Origin: JBGQBN01 sp041494805
GTDB lineage: Bacteria; Acidobacteriota; Terriglobia; Terriglobales; Acidobacteriaceae
Direction: 5' to 3'
Assembly (NCBI GenBank): GCA_041494805.1
Contig: JBGQBN010000056.1
Span: 1-30,337, forward strand
DNA length: 30,337 nucleotides
Position 1 is the stretch's first letter. Every line of letters begins with the position of its first letter. The notes under the pieces are model-generated. The model had not been told where the DNA came from, searched no databases, and was given only the letters and a program-made list of their open reading frames with translations. The position numbers and the translations under genes were made by a program. Below, one piece after another: positions 8,280 through 15,953 of this stretch.

Positions 8280-9533
8280 ATGAACATGGCGACCAGCACC
8301 TCCTCAGCTACCGAAAGGCGTCCGCCCAAGCTGGTATTCAGCGAGATTCTCAGCTTCGCCTACGATACTTTCTGCAGTAACAAGATTCGTTTCGCCCTGA
8401 CCGCGCTGGGCATGGTCATCGGCACGGCGTCTCTCATCCTGGTGGTCACCATCGGCATGACGGGCAAGCAATACGTGCTCAACCAGATCCAGAACATCGG
8501 CGCCAACCTGATCGATGCCGAGTATGAAAGCGGGGCACAAAAAGTCACCAATGCGGCGCTCGACCCGCTGACCATTGATGATATGCAGGCGGCGCAGGAG
8601 CAGGTGCCCGGTATCGTGGCGGCATCGCCGGTGGTTTCGCTCTCCGAGCGCATTCCCATCGGTGGGGGAAAAGAGCGCGACATCCTCATCCTCGGTGTCT
8701 TCCCTCAATACCGCACGGTACGCAATCTGGTAGTTCTCTCGGGAAGGTTTTTCGATGGTCAGGACGAGCAGGCTCACAACAAAGTCGGCGTTATCACCGA
8801 GAAAATGGCTCAGGAGCTCTACGGCTCGACGGAAGATGCAGTAGGCAAGGTAATCAAGTTGAGCGGCCTCCCCTTTACCATCGTGGGAACGTTCAAGGAG
8901 AGAGTGGACACCTTCGGCCAAACCGAGGTTACCAACAATACGATGGTGATCCCCTACACCGTGAGCCGCTATTTCACGGACACTCCCACGGTCAAGCAAA
9001 TCTACTTCTCGGTTGCCGACGCTTCCATGGTAGTGCCTGCGACGGATCAGATCAGGCGCGTAATCCAGGCCCGCCATCGTCCGGAATCGGTTTACAGCGT
9101 GACCAACCTGACCCAGTTGGTAACTCTGGCCGAGAAAACCGCAAACGCTCTGACGCTAGTGCTGCTGCTGGTGGCTGCGGTCGTTTTGTTGGTCAGCGGC
9201 ATTGGCATCATGAACATCATGTTGGCCACGGTAAGCTCGCGAATTCGCGAGATCGGCATTCGCAAGGCCCTGGGCGCCACCAACCGTGAAATCCGTCTCC
9301 AGTTCCTCTCAGAGGCCATCCTGATTTCCCTGATCGGAGGCCTAGCGGGCGTCATCATCGGCTTAGCCGTGCCCTACTCCGTCCGTTTTCTCACCGCATA
9401 TCGCATCCCGGTATCGGGACTTTCAGCCATTGTGGCGATCGTGGTTTCTTCGCTGGTAGGCATAATCTTCGGCACAGTCCCGGCCTCGCGAGCGGCCAAG
9501 CTGGATCCGGTGGAGAGCCTGAGGTACGAATAA
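8280..9533 (+). CDS. MacB-type ABC transporter permease
   Basis: This 417-aa inner-membrane protein has MacB topology: a cytoplasmic N-terminus, a first membrane helix near residues 37-58 (FALTALGMVIGTASLILVVT), a large periplasmic MacB_PCD domain (about 60-285), then three membrane helices (about 287-310, 335-365, 375-400). The signature SSRIREIGIRKALGATNREI lies in the third-helix coupling region, and the end PASRAAKLDPVESLRYE is the family's classic C-terminus. MacB systems use ATP hydrolysis to drive periplasmic efflux or lipoprotein work, but need an ATPase, and none is encoded next to this gene in the window. Start ATG at 8280; a second ATG lies two codons later. The substrate is unknown. 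Confidence 0.9.
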   Translation: MNMATSTSSATERRPPKLVFSEILSFAYDTFCSNKIRFALTALGMVIGTASLILVVTIGMTGKQYVLNQIQNIGANLIDAEYESGAQKVTNAALDPLTIDDMQAAQEQVPGIVAASPVVSLSERIPIGGGKERDILILGVFPQYRTVRNLVVLSGRFFDGQDEQAHNKVGVITEKMAQELYGSTEDAVGKVIKLSGLPFTIVGTFKERVDTFGQTEVTNNTMVIPYTVSRYFTDTPTVKQIYFSVADASMVVPATDQIRRVIQARHRPESVYSVTNLTQLVTLAEKTANALTLVLLLVAAVVLLVSGIGIMNIMLATVSSRIREIGIRKALGATNREIRLQFLSEAILISLIGGLAGVIIGLAVPYSVRFLTAYRIPVSGLSAIVAIVVSSLVGIIFGTVPASRAAKLDPVESLRYE

Positions 9534-9540
9534 AGCAGCC

Positions 9541-9625
9541 CTTAGCTATTGGCCTTTGGCTCTTCATGGATCGCGGCGTCATTGTGGGCTTTGTTTTGGC
9601 TAAGAGCTAAGAGCCAATAGCTAAG
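9541..9625. repeat. Inverted repeat CTTAGCTATTGGC / GCCAATAGCTAAG
   Basis: A perfect 13-base inverted repeat (9541-9553 with 9613-9625) directly follows the permease stop codon. Extra TAAGAGC words occur at 9601-9607 and 9622-9628. Same design as the other intergenic word repeats in this window but a different sequence; no coding potential seen. Confidence 0.75.
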
Positions 9626-9643
9626 AGCTCCCCTCCAAAAACA

Positions 9644-9675
9644 AGAATGCCGGGCTGGTTGGCCCGGCTCATTCT
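9644..9675 (-). terminator. Intrinsic terminator for the 76-aa minus-strand gene
   Basis: CCGGGC (9650-9655) pairs with GCCCGG (9662-9667) around a six-base loop. The outer AGAATG/CATTCT arms (9644-9649, 9670-9675) extend the stem after a two-base bulge. Read on the minus strand, the stem is followed by CTTGTTTTTGG, a T-rich tract, which fits a rho-independent terminator about 100 bases after the minus-strand gene ends. It may also block plus-strand readthrough from the permease gene. Confidence 0.55.
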
Positions 9676-9775
9676 CATTCCACACCTTCGGGGAGCGACT
9701 TGGTTGCGAGGCATCCCCGCAGACCTTCTATCCACGGCACCAAAACTTACCGCGTCACCACGCGGTTCGTCACCG

Positions 9776-10006
9776 CTACATCACCAGGGCCAGATTCTCC
9801 AACTCATGCTGCAGAACTGGCAGAGCGCAGCCGGCCATTTCCACCCGGCCGACGGCATCCAGGGCCGCTTGCGGCGACACCCCGTAGCCCCGCCCCATGA
9901 GGAACACTTGCAGGAGCTCAGCGGCCTCGCGAGAATCGACCAACCCTCCCTGCAACAGGTCGTTCCGTAAAGCCGTCAATTCGGTAGTGGAAAATCTCTC
10001 TTTCAT
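9776..10006 (-). CDS. Hypothetical 76-aa protein
   Basis: I do not recognise the family. The product MKERFSTTELTALRNDLLQG with GLVDSREAAELLQVFLMGRG continues to a helical C-terminus; it is soluble, mostly helical and has no signal peptide. The ribosome site decides the start. The minus strand carries GGAGGTGAT, an almost full anti-SD complement, ending 7 bases before the ATG at 10006. The in-frame ATG at 10015 lies inside that site, and the one at 10054 has no such site. A good intrinsic terminator follows at 9675-9644, which supports a real, separately transcribed gene. The upstream stretch 10007-10289 holds no gene I can support. Confidence 0.6.
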   Translation of the reverse strand: MKERFSTTELTALRNDLLQGGLVDSREAAELLQVFLMGRGYGVSPQAALDAVGRVEMAGCALPVLQHELENLALVM

Positions 10007-10289
10007 GGCCGTCATCACCTCCGACTCCGACCTCTTTTGACCTATTAGACTCACTGGGTGCCACTAACGTTGCATGCAATTTCGTTGCCGCACCCAAGCT
10101 CTATTCCCATATACGTTCAAACTGCCTCTTTGGTTTCCTAAACCCCTTTTGCCCCCATAAGTTGCAGGCAACCTTTCTAGGAGTAACGCGCGTCAGGGGT
10201 ACGGCTGGTGTCGTCTCGGTATTGACACGTTGTGTCGTTGTGGGACGAAAAGCGGCTTGGCACGATCGTGGGGGGTAAGAGTACGCAGG

Positions 10290-10460
10290 TCAGGACGGGT
10301 CCGTGATCGCTTCATCTACCAGCAGGATCGGAATGTTGTCCCGGACGGGATAGACCCGCCGGCACTCGCCACACTTCAAGCTTTCTCCGTTATCCTTGAG
10401 CACCAGTGGCTTTTTGCAAAGCGGGCAAACCAGGATATCGAGCAGGTCCTTGGCAATCAT
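10290..10460 (-). CDS. Trm112-like (UPF0434/YcaR) zinc-ribbon protein, 56 aa
   Basis: Translating the minus strand from ATG 10460 gives MIAKDLLDILVCPLCKKPLV, then LKDNGESLKCGECRRVYPVR and DNIPILLVDEAITDPS, ending in TGA. This is the full pattern of the UPF0434/Trm112-like family: LLDILVCP-x-C, a second CxxC (here CGEC), and YPVRDNIPILLVDEA. The four cysteines at 12, 15, 30 and 33 form a zinc knuckle. In eukaryotes and archaea Trm112 activates methyltransferases for tRNA and release factors; the bacterial role is less certain. At 56 aa it is the usual length for the family. It is divergent from folD, with 122 bases between. Easily missed because of its small size. Confidence 0.9.
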   Translation of the reverse strand: MIAKDLLDILVCPLCKKPLVLKDNGESLKCGECRRVYPVRDNIPILLVDEAITDPS

Positions 10461-10582
10461 GGCAAGATCTTACGCCACTTGGAGCGTTGCGAACAGCGAA
10501 GGCTTGAATTGCAAAATGCCGGGTGTGAGATGGTTTACGATAAACCTGCGGCTCGATAGTCCATCGGGAAAAATGAGGTTTC

Positions 10583-11524
10583 ATGGTGGCCACCATTCTG
10601 GACGGCAACAAGATAGCCGGCGAAATTCGAGGCGAGGTTGCTTCCGAAGTGAAGACCTTGACCGCCGCAGGGATGCGCCCGGGTCTGGCTGTGATCCTGG
10701 TAGGCAACAACCCAGCGTCGGAAATTTACGCGCGGGGAAAGGTCAAGAGCTGCGAGGAACTGGGCATCTACAGCGAAACGCACACACCCGCGGATACGAT
10801 TTCCACTAACAAACTTCTGGAACTGGTAGCCGATTTGAACCGGCGTGACGAGATTGACGGCATCCTGGTCCAGCTTCCCTTGCCGCCGCAGGTGGATTCC
10901 AAGAGAATCCTGATGGCTGTGGATCCGGCGAAGGATGTGGACGGATTCCACCCGGTCAACGTTGGGTTCCTTTCGACGCAGCGGCCTGGGCTGGTCCCCT
11001 GCACTCCGGCGGGAATCATCGAGATTCTGAAACGCAGCAACATTGCGATCGCCGGCCAGGAAGCTGTGGTCGTGGGGCGCAGCGACATTGTGGGCAAGCC
11101 CACTGCGATGTTGTTGATCAACGGCAACGCTACCGTGACCGTTTGTCATTCGAAGACCCGCGACCTGCCGGGCGTGTGCCGGCGCGCTGACATCCTAGTG
11201 GCGGCAATGGGCCGGGCTGGGATGGTAACTCGCGACTTCGTGAAGCCCGGAGCGACGGTAATCGACGTAGGCATGAACAAAGTTACCGATCGCGCCGAAT
11301 TCGATCGGCTGTTTGCCGGAAACGCGAAGCGGGAGGAAGCTTTCCGCGCCAAAGGTTCGACACTGGTCGGAGACGTTCATCCTCACGTGGCGGAAGTCGC
11401 GGGAGCGATTACGCCGGTGCCCGGCGGTGTGGGCCCGCTGACCATTGCCATGTTGATGGTAAACACGGTGCGGGCGACGAAGCTGCGCCGGGGAAATCGC
11501 GTGGCGGAGCTTTCCCGGGTCTGA
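10583..11524 (+). CDS. folD: Bifunctional methylenetetrahydrofolate dehydrogenase/cyclohydrolase
   Basis: FolD interconverts 5,10-methylene-THF, methenyl-THF and 10-formyl-THF using NADP in the cytosol. Motifs: ILDGNKIAGEIRGEV at the N-terminus, PGLAVILVGNNPASEIYARG with the active-site KVKSCEELGI following, DGILVQLPLPPQVDSKRIL, the VDGFHPVN segment, PCTPAGIIEIL, the nucleotide-binding VVVGRSDIVGKPTAMLLI, and the end GDVHPHVAEVAGAITPVPGG with VGPLTIAMLMVNT. At 313 aa it is about 25 residues longer than usual. The extra residues lie mainly in the DRAEFDRLFAGNAKREEAFR insertion before the VGDVHP motif. Start ATG at 10583, preceded by GAGG. Confidence 0.96.
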   Translation: MVATILDGNKIAGEIRGEVASEVKTLTAAGMRPGLAVILVGNNPASEIYARGKVKSCEELGIYSETHTPADTISTNKLLELVADLNRRDEIDGILVQLPLPPQVDSKRILMAVDPAKDVDGFHPVNVGFLSTQRPGLVPCTPAGIIEILKRSNIAIAGQEAVVVGRSDIVGKPTAMLLINGNATVTVCHSKTRDLPGVCRRADILVAAMGRAGMVTRDFVKPGATVIDVGMNKVTDRAEFDRLFAGNAKREEAFRAKGSTLVGDVHPHVAEVAGAITPVPGGVGPLTIAMLMVNTVRATKLRRGNRVAELSRV

Positions 11525-11533
11525 AGGGCTTTG

Positions 11534-11662
11534 TTACCACGGAGACACGGAGGCACGGAGAAGACAATTTTTGTATTTCCGTGCCAGGGTTAGAAGGTGC
11601 ACAACGCCCTGCGGTCTAGTTCGAGATCACTAATTTCCGTGGCTCCGCGTCTCTGTGGTGAA
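11534..11662. repeat. Imperfect inverted repeat of the CCACGGAGACACGG word family
   Basis: The left arm (11534-11559, TTACCACGGAGACACGGAGG onward) is an imperfect reverse complement of the right arm (11635-11662, CCGTGGCTCCGCGTCTCTGT onward). They are separated by about 75 bases with no gene and lie between folD and coaE. Another member of the window's word-like intergenic repeats, with no coding potential. Confidence 0.75.
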
Positions 11663-11710
11663 ATGACCTCCAATGAAAACGCCTGAAAATTGCCCCTCAA
11701 CGAGGCTGGT

Positions 11711-12364
11711 TTGTTGAAGATCGGACTAACCGGCGGGGTCGCTTCTGGCAAGTCCGTGGTAGGCGAGATGTTTGCCGCGCTCGGCGCTCACGTCATCCAG
11801 GCCGACGACATCGCTCACCAGCTCATCCAACCCGGCGAAGCGGTTTACAAAGAAGTGGTGCGGCATTTCGGCACCGGTATCCTCAACCCGGACGGCACCA
11901 TCAACCGTCCGCGCCTTGCTGAAGCCGCCTTTGGCCCGCCCGCAGAGGGTGCTATCGGAAACCCACCTTCACGCGTCCAAGAATTGAACCGAATCGTCCA
12001 CCCTGCCGTAGTCATAAGGCAGGAGGAGTGGATGGAGGAAGTTGGGCAAAGCGATCCCCATGCCATCGCCATAGTAGAAGCCGCGCTGATTTTGGAGGCG
12101 GGCACAGCCCAGCGTTTCGACCGGCTGGTGGTGGTAACCTGCCGTCCCGAACAGCGCATCCAACGCTGGGCACAGCGCCTGAGAGTGGACGAGGAAACCG
12201 CCCGGGGAGAGGTCCTTCGGCGGATGGCGGCACAGCTCCCGGATGCAGAAAAGATCAAGGCGGCGGACTACGTTATCGACAACTCGGGATCGCTCGATGA
12301 GACCAGCCGTCGGGTGAGAGAAATCTACGCCGAGCTGAAGAGCGATGCCGGAAAGAGCCTTTAG
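11711..12364 (+). CDS. coaE: Dephospho-CoA kinase
   Basis: CoaE phosphorylates the 3'-hydroxyl of dephospho-CoA, the last step of coenzyme A synthesis. The N-terminus LKIGLTGGVASGKSVV holds the P-loop (GGVASGKS). It is followed by HVIQADDIAHQLI with the conserved DxI pattern, LNRIVHPAV, the AALILEAG segment, VVVTCRPEQRIQRWAQRL, and ADYVIDNSGSLDET at the end; all are CoaE landmarks. The start is uncertain: TTG at 11711 or 11714 follows GAGG at 11702-11705 and gives the usual MLKIGLTGG beginning, while an earlier in-frame TTG at 11690 lacks a ribosome site. A short Pro/Gly insertion (FGPPAEGAIGNPPS) sits before the LNRIVHP motif. Confidence 0.93.
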   Translation: MLKIGLTGGVASGKSVVGEMFAALGAHVIQADDIAHQLIQPGEAVYKEVVRHFGTGILNPDGTINRPRLAEAAFGPPAEGAIGNPPSRVQELNRIVHPAVVIRQEEWMEEVGQSDPHAIAIVEAALILEAGTAQRFDRLVVVTCRPEQRIQRWAQRLRVDEETARGEVLRRMAAQLPDAEKIKAADYVIDNSGSLDETSRRVREIYAELKSDAGKSL

Positions 12365-12442
12365 CCGCGAAGATCGCCAGAGGACCCTTGCGGCAAAACG
12401 ATTTAGAATCACTATGAATCTCTGGCAGAAGGTTTTTGAACT

Positions 12443-13582
12443 ATGAAGCTGTTGCGCCCTGTTCTCTTTGCCGTGATTATTGCGGGCTCGTTCTTCTACT
12501 TCACTACCTACAGGTCTGGCCGCTTCCAACCCGCCGACTGGATCAGTCACCCGAACAAGGTCGAGATCACCGAGGCAACCAGCGGTGACACACTCGACAG
12601 CGAAGAACAGAACAACATCAGTGTCTATCACAAGAATATCCAGTCGGTAGTGAACATCACTTCCAAGGCTGTAACTTTTGATTTCTTTTACGGGCTGGTG
12701 CCGCAGGAAGGCCAGGGATCGGGCTTCATTATTGATAAAGACGGCCACATTCTGACCAACTACCACGTAATCGCCGACGCCCGCCAGGTCGAAGTCACTC
12801 TGCACAACCGCAAGAAATATCGGGCCACGGTGGTCGGCACCGATCCCTCGCACGACCTGGCAGTGATCCAGATCAAGGCCTCCGACCTCAACCCGGCGGT
12901 GCTGGGCGACTCCCGCAATCTTCAGGTGGGTCAGAAAGTCTATGCCATCGGCAACCCGTTTGGCCTTTCTGGCACCATGACGCGTGGAATCGTGAGCTCG
13001 ATCCGGCCCGTGCAGGAACCCAACGGCGTTGCCATCGATGACGCCATCCAGACCGACGCGGCCATTAACCCGGGCAACTCCGGAGGCCCGCTGCTTAACT
13101 GGCACGGTGAAGTCATCGGCATCAATACCCTGATTCTCTCCAGCGTGGGACAGAATGCTGGCATCGGCTTTGCCATCCCCGTGAACACGGCCAAAGCGGT
13201 GCTGAACGACCTGGTCACCTTGGGACGTGTGCGGCGCCCAGCGCTCGGAGTACGCACGATCCCGATCAGCCCGGAACTGGCGGATCAGATGGGACTGGCC
13301 GCCGATTATGGCTTGCTCATTGACCAGGTGGTGCCGGGTGGCGCCGCCGACCGGGCCGGTTTACGCGGCGGCGGCGAGCGCGCCTATGTGGGCAACATTC
13401 CCATCATGGTGGGCGGCGACCTGATCGTCGGCATTGACGGACAGGATGTTCAAGACCAGCAAGCGCTCAGTCAGGTCATGAACAACCACCGCGCCGGAGA
13501 CACGGTGCGGATCACCATCTATCGTGGGAAGAAGAAGCTGGATGTGAACGTGACGCTGGGAGAGGCCAGGCAGCAGGTGTGA
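12443..13582 (+). CDS. htrA: HtrA/Deg-family serine protease, membrane-anchored, single PDZ
   Basis: This envelope quality-control protease degrades or senses misfolded exported proteins. Residues 5-21 (RPVLFAVIIAGSFFYFT) form an uncleaved signal anchor with the rest in the periplasm. The trypsin-like triad is visible: H108 in ILTNYHVIADA, D138 in PSHDLAVIQI and S213 in INPGNSGGPLLNW. One PDZ domain follows (about residues 270-375), with the family pattern GLLIDQVVPGGAADRAGLRG and GGDLIVGIDGQDVQDQQAL. One anchor, a protease and one PDZ is the DegS/HhoB-like layout rather than two-PDZ DegP. At 379 aa it is of normal length. Start ATG 12443, with AGAAGG ten bases before. It follows coaE by 78 bases. 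Confidence 0.92.
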   Translation: MKLLRPVLFAVIIAGSFFYFTTYRSGRFQPADWISHPNKVEITEATSGDTLDSEEQNNISVYHKNIQSVVNITSKAVTFDFFYGLVPQEGQGSGFIIDKDGHILTNYHVIADARQVEVTLHNRKKYRATVVGTDPSHDLAVIQIKASDLNPAVLGDSRNLQVGQKVYAIGNPFGLSGTMTRGIVSSIRPVQEPNGVAIDDAIQTDAAINPGNSGGPLLNWHGEVIGINTLILSSVGQNAGIGFAIPVNTAKAVLNDLVTLGRVRRPALGVRTIPISPELADQMGLAADYGLLIDQVVPGGAADRAGLRGGGERAYVGNIPIMVGGDLIVGIDGQDVQDQQALSQVMNNHRAGDTVRITIYRGKKKLDVNVTLGEARQQV

Positions 13583-13645
13583 CAGTCGGCGGTCCTCGGT
13601 CGTCGGTCCTCAGGCGCGGAAATTGGCAATCGGAAATTCCTGCTC

Positions 13646-14029
13646 ATGACCGTTGATTCCATCCGCAGCTTCTGCCTCTCCTGCCCGCAAGCCAAGGAGA
13701 ACCTGCAGTGGGGCGACGATCTGTGCTTCAAAGTGGGCGGCAAGATCTTTGCTGTGCTGGCTTTGGGCTCGGTGCCCCAGGGCCTTTCGTTCAAATGCAC
13801 ACCGGAGAAGTTTGCCGAACTGGTGGAGCAAGAAGGCATCATTCCCGCGCCGTATGTGGGCCGCTACAAGTGGGTATTTCTGGAGCGCCTGGACGTGCTG
13901 CCGTGGACAGAGTTGGAAGCACTGATCCAGCAGTCGTACGAAATGGTGTCGACCAAGGTGGCGAAGCCCAAGCGGAGGAAGAAGAAATCTCCAACGGGAA
14001 GGAAATCCAAAGGAAGGAGTAAAAGATGA
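13646..14029 (+). CDS. MmcQ/YjbR family protein
   Basis: This small cytosolic protein (127 aa) has the YjbR pattern: MTVDSIRSFCLSCPQAKENL then QWGDDLCFKVGGKIFAVL, SFKCTPEKFAELV, and PAPYVGRYKWVFLE followed by LPWTELEALIQQSYEMV. The fold is a CyaY-like domain with DNA-binding potential; the cellular role is not established. The last 20 residues are very basic (KPKRRKKKSPTGRKSKGRSK), an extension that could bind nucleic acid. The stop overlaps the start of the next gene (ATGA at 14026-14029), so translation is probably coupled. Start ATG at 13646, with no strong ribosome site; the 63 bases before it hold short direct repeats (GTCGGCGGTCCTC-like, GGAAATT). Confidence 0.88.
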   Translation: MTVDSIRSFCLSCPQAKENLQWGDDLCFKVGGKIFAVLALGSVPQGLSFKCTPEKFAELVEQEGIIPAPYVGRYKWVFLERLDVLPWTELEALIQQSYEMVSTKVAKPKRRKKKSPTGRKSKGRSKR

Positions 14030-15207
14030 GCAAAGTACGGGTTCTGGTGGGCACACGCAAAGGCGCGTTCGTTCTGACGTCAGACGGCAAGCGCGAGAAA
14101 TGGGACGTCAGCGGCCCCCATTTTGCGGGCTGGGAGATGTATCACCTGAAAGGATCGCCCGCTGATCCCAATCGCATTTACGCCTCGCAGACCAGCGGAT
14201 GGTTCGGGCAGATCATCCAGCGCTCAGACGACGGCGGCAAAACCTGGCACCAGCCCGGAACGCCTCCCGGCGAACCAGCTGCTCCGGGTCCTCCGAAGAG
14301 CGAAAGCAACAAGTTCGCTTACGACACCTCTGCTGAGACTGGCAAGCCGCTCACCACTCACCAGTTTTATGACGGCACGCAGCATCCCTGGGAGTTCAAG
14401 CGGGTCTGGCATCTGGAGCCGTCGCTCACCGCTCCCGATACGGTTTACGCCGGAGTGGAAGACGCTGCCATCTTCCGCTCGACCGACGGCGGCGAGAACT
14501 GGAAGGAACTCCCCGGCCTGCGCGGCCACGGCACCGGCCCCAAGTGGCAGCCGGGCGCGGGCGGCATGTGTCTGCACACCATTATTCTCGATCCCAGCAA
14601 TCCGCAGCGGATGTACATCGCCATCTCGGCGGCGGGCGCCTTCCGTACCGACGACGGGGGCAAGACGTGGCAGCCGATCAACCGTGGACTGAGGTCCGAA
14701 CACATTCCCGACCCGACGGCCGAGGTCGGCCACTGCGTTCACCACGTCGCCATGAATCCGAAGCGGCCGGGCGTGCTCTTCATGCAGAAGCACTGGGACG
14801 TCATGCGCAGCGACGACGCCGGCGACTCGTGGAAAGAAGTCAGCGGCAACCTGCCCACCGACTTCGGCTTTGTGATCGACGTGCATGCGCACGAGCCGGA
14901 GACGATTTACGTCGTTCCCATCAAGAGCGACTCCGAGCACTACGTGCACGAGGGCAAGCTGCGCGTCTTCCGCAGTCGCACCGGAGGAAACGAGTGGGAG
15001 GCGCTCACCAAGGGCCTGCCGCAAAAAGATTGCTACGTGAACGTGCTGCGTGATGCCATGGCCGTGGATTCTTTGGACAAGTGCGGAATTTACTTCGGGA
15101 CGACCGGCGGCCAGGTGTACTGCTCGGCCGATGCGGGGGATAGCTGGGCTCCGATTGTGCGGGATCTTCCGGCGGTGCTTTCGGTGGAGGTGCAGACGCT
15201 GGGGTGA
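14026..15207 (+). CDS. BNR/sortilin-type beta-propeller protein (exo-alpha-sialidase-like)
   Basis: This 393-aa protein is built from BNR/Asp-box repeats: RSDDGGKTWHQPG, RSTDGGENWKELPG, RTDDGGKTWQPINRG, RSDDAGDSWKEVSG and CSADAGDSWAPIVRD, each S/T-x-D-x-G-x-x-W. Such repeats form sialidase- or VPS10-type propellers. There is no signal peptide (MSKVRVLVGTRKGAFVLTSD), so it appears cytosolic, which is common in this bacterial family. I see no sialidase catalytic set (FRIP motif, Arg triad), so catalysis is not claimed. The start is fixed by a strong AAGGAGT site and a 4-base overlap with the YjbR gene, implying an operon. Confidence 0.85.
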   Translation: MSKVRVLVGTRKGAFVLTSDGKREKWDVSGPHFAGWEMYHLKGSPADPNRIYASQTSGWFGQIIQRSDDGGKTWHQPGTPPGEPAAPGPPKSESNKFAYDTSAETGKPLTTHQFYDGTQHPWEFKRVWHLEPSLTAPDTVYAGVEDAAIFRSTDGGENWKELPGLRGHGTGPKWQPGAGGMCLHTIILDPSNPQRMYIAISAAGAFRTDDGGKTWQPINRGLRSEHIPDPTAEVGHCVHHVAMNPKRPGVLFMQKHWDVMRSDDAGDSWKEVSGNLPTDFGFVIDVHAHEPETIYVVPIKSDSEHYVHEGKLRVFRSRTGGNEWEALTKGLPQKDCYVNVLRDAMAVDSLDKCGIYFGTTGGQVYCSADAGDSWAPIVRDLPAVLSVEVQTLG

Positions 15208-15228
15208 GTTGGTCACCAAATCACGTTA

Positions 15229-15275
15229 TTGCCTTCCCCTGGAGTTGAGATATACAATTGAAATGTAGATCAATT
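15229..15275 (+). promoter_or_regulatory. Candidate promoter and operator of the toxin-antitoxin pair
   Basis: A -35-like TTGCCT (15229-15234) and -10-like TATACA (15251-15256) are 16 bases apart. A dyad AATTGA-N8-TCAATT (15256-15261, 15270-15275) covers the expected transcription start. AbrB/MazE antitoxins commonly repress their own operon, so this dyad is a reasonable operator. It is inferred from position and symmetry only. Confidence 0.4.
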
Positions 15276-15290
15276 CTGAACGGAGGCATT

Positions 15291-15521
15291 ATGCAGGTCT
15301 CAAAATGGGGCAATAGTCTTGCAGTGCGGCTACCGTCGAAGGTTGTGGAAGCTCTCAACTTAAAAGAGGGCGACCAAATCGAAATCCGGATAGCCGACAC
15401 GCGGGAATTTGCAGTGCGCCGCGACCCCGCCAGGCAGCGGGCCCTCGACCGCCTACGCCGGTTGCGTCGTCCCTTGCCGGCTGGGTTTGTATTCGACCGG
15501 GCAGAGGCCAATGCCCGCTAA
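15291..15521 (+). CDS. AbrB/MazE-family antitoxin
   Basis: This 76-aa protein begins MQVSKWGNSLAVRLPSKVVE with ALNLKEGDQIEIRI, the swapped-hairpin AbrB/MazE DNA-binding fold (K-W-G-N-S-x-A-V-R-L-P). The C-terminal half (RRDPARQRALDRLRRLRRPL onward) is the toxin-binding tail. It should neutralise the PIN toxin encoded next and repress the operon. ATG 15291 is chosen because CGGAGG lies five bases upstream; the in-frame ATG at 15258 has none. The stop at 15519-15521 lies inside the toxin gene (11-base overlap), so the two are translationally coupled. The pair marks the start of the accessory stretch. Confidence 0.9.
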   Translation: MQVSKWGNSLAVRLPSKVVEALNLKEGDQIEIRIADTREFAVRRDPARQRALDRLRRLRRPLPAGFVFDRAEANAR

Positions 15522-15915
15522 AGACTTCCTCGATACAAACGTGTTGATCTACGCGGTCGCGAAGAACGATCCCCGCGCGTCCAAAGCCGAGGCGCTGCTC
15601 GCGAGCGGCGGCATTGTAAGTATTCAGTCCTTGAACGAATTTGTCTCGGTGGCGCGTCGCAAGCTGGGTATGTCGTGGAAAGAAATAAGAGAGTCTTTGA
15701 ATCTCATTTGCGCTCTGTGCCCCGACCCGGTTCCAATCTCTCTCGGTACGCACAAAGCGGCTCTGGGCATTGCAGAGAAGTACGGATATAGCATCTACGA
15801 TGCGCTGGTAGCTTCCGCCGCTCTGGAGGCTGGCTGCCAAACGCTTTACTCCGAAGATTTGCAGGACGGACAGATAATCAATCGGCAACTAACGATTCGC
15901 AATCCGTTTCGATGA
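15511..15915 (+). CDS. PIN-domain toxin (VapC-like ribonuclease)
   Basis: This is a predicted magnesium-dependent RNase of a type II toxin-antitoxin system. The 134-aa product starts MPAKDFLDTNVLIYAVAKND. Acidic PIN residues are visible at D8 (FLDTN), E43 (SLNEF), D97 (SIYDALVASAAL) and D116 (YSEDLQDG), so the active site looks complete. ATG 15511 has GAGG three bases upstream and overlaps the end of the antitoxin gene. The reading frame is open further upstream to 15409, but that part is the antitoxin gene in another frame. AbrB-type antitoxin with PIN toxin is a standard VapBC combination. The RNA target is unknown. Confidence 0.9.
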   Translation: MPAKDFLDTNVLIYAVAKNDPRASKAEALLASGGIVSIQSLNEFVSVARRKLGMSWKEIRESLNLICALCPDPVPISLGTHKAALGIAEKYGYSIYDALVASAALEAGCQTLYSEDLQDGQIINRQLTIRNPFR

Positions 15916-15953
15916 CGACTGATTTAAGTTCCTCCTGCCGCAGAACAATTGTT

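Noticed and set aside
8304..9077. 257-aa minus-strand frame opposite the MacB permease
   Set aside because: Antisense of a gene with clear family motifs; composition artefact.
10222..10227. Perfect TTGACA with a nearby GACAC-GTT-GTGTC dyad
   Set aside because: No -10-like hexamer at 16-18 bases, and it does not face a start codon on the plus strand within a reasonable distance.
11969..13105. 378-aa minus-strand frame opposite coaE and the HtrA protease
   Set aside because: It crosses two firmly identified plus-strand genes and the gap between them, with no recognisable motif.
14224..15219. 331-aa minus-strand frame opposite the BNR protein
   Set aside because: A shadow of a well-supported plus-strand gene with Asp-box repeats; the antisense product is Arg/Val/His-rich and matches nothing.
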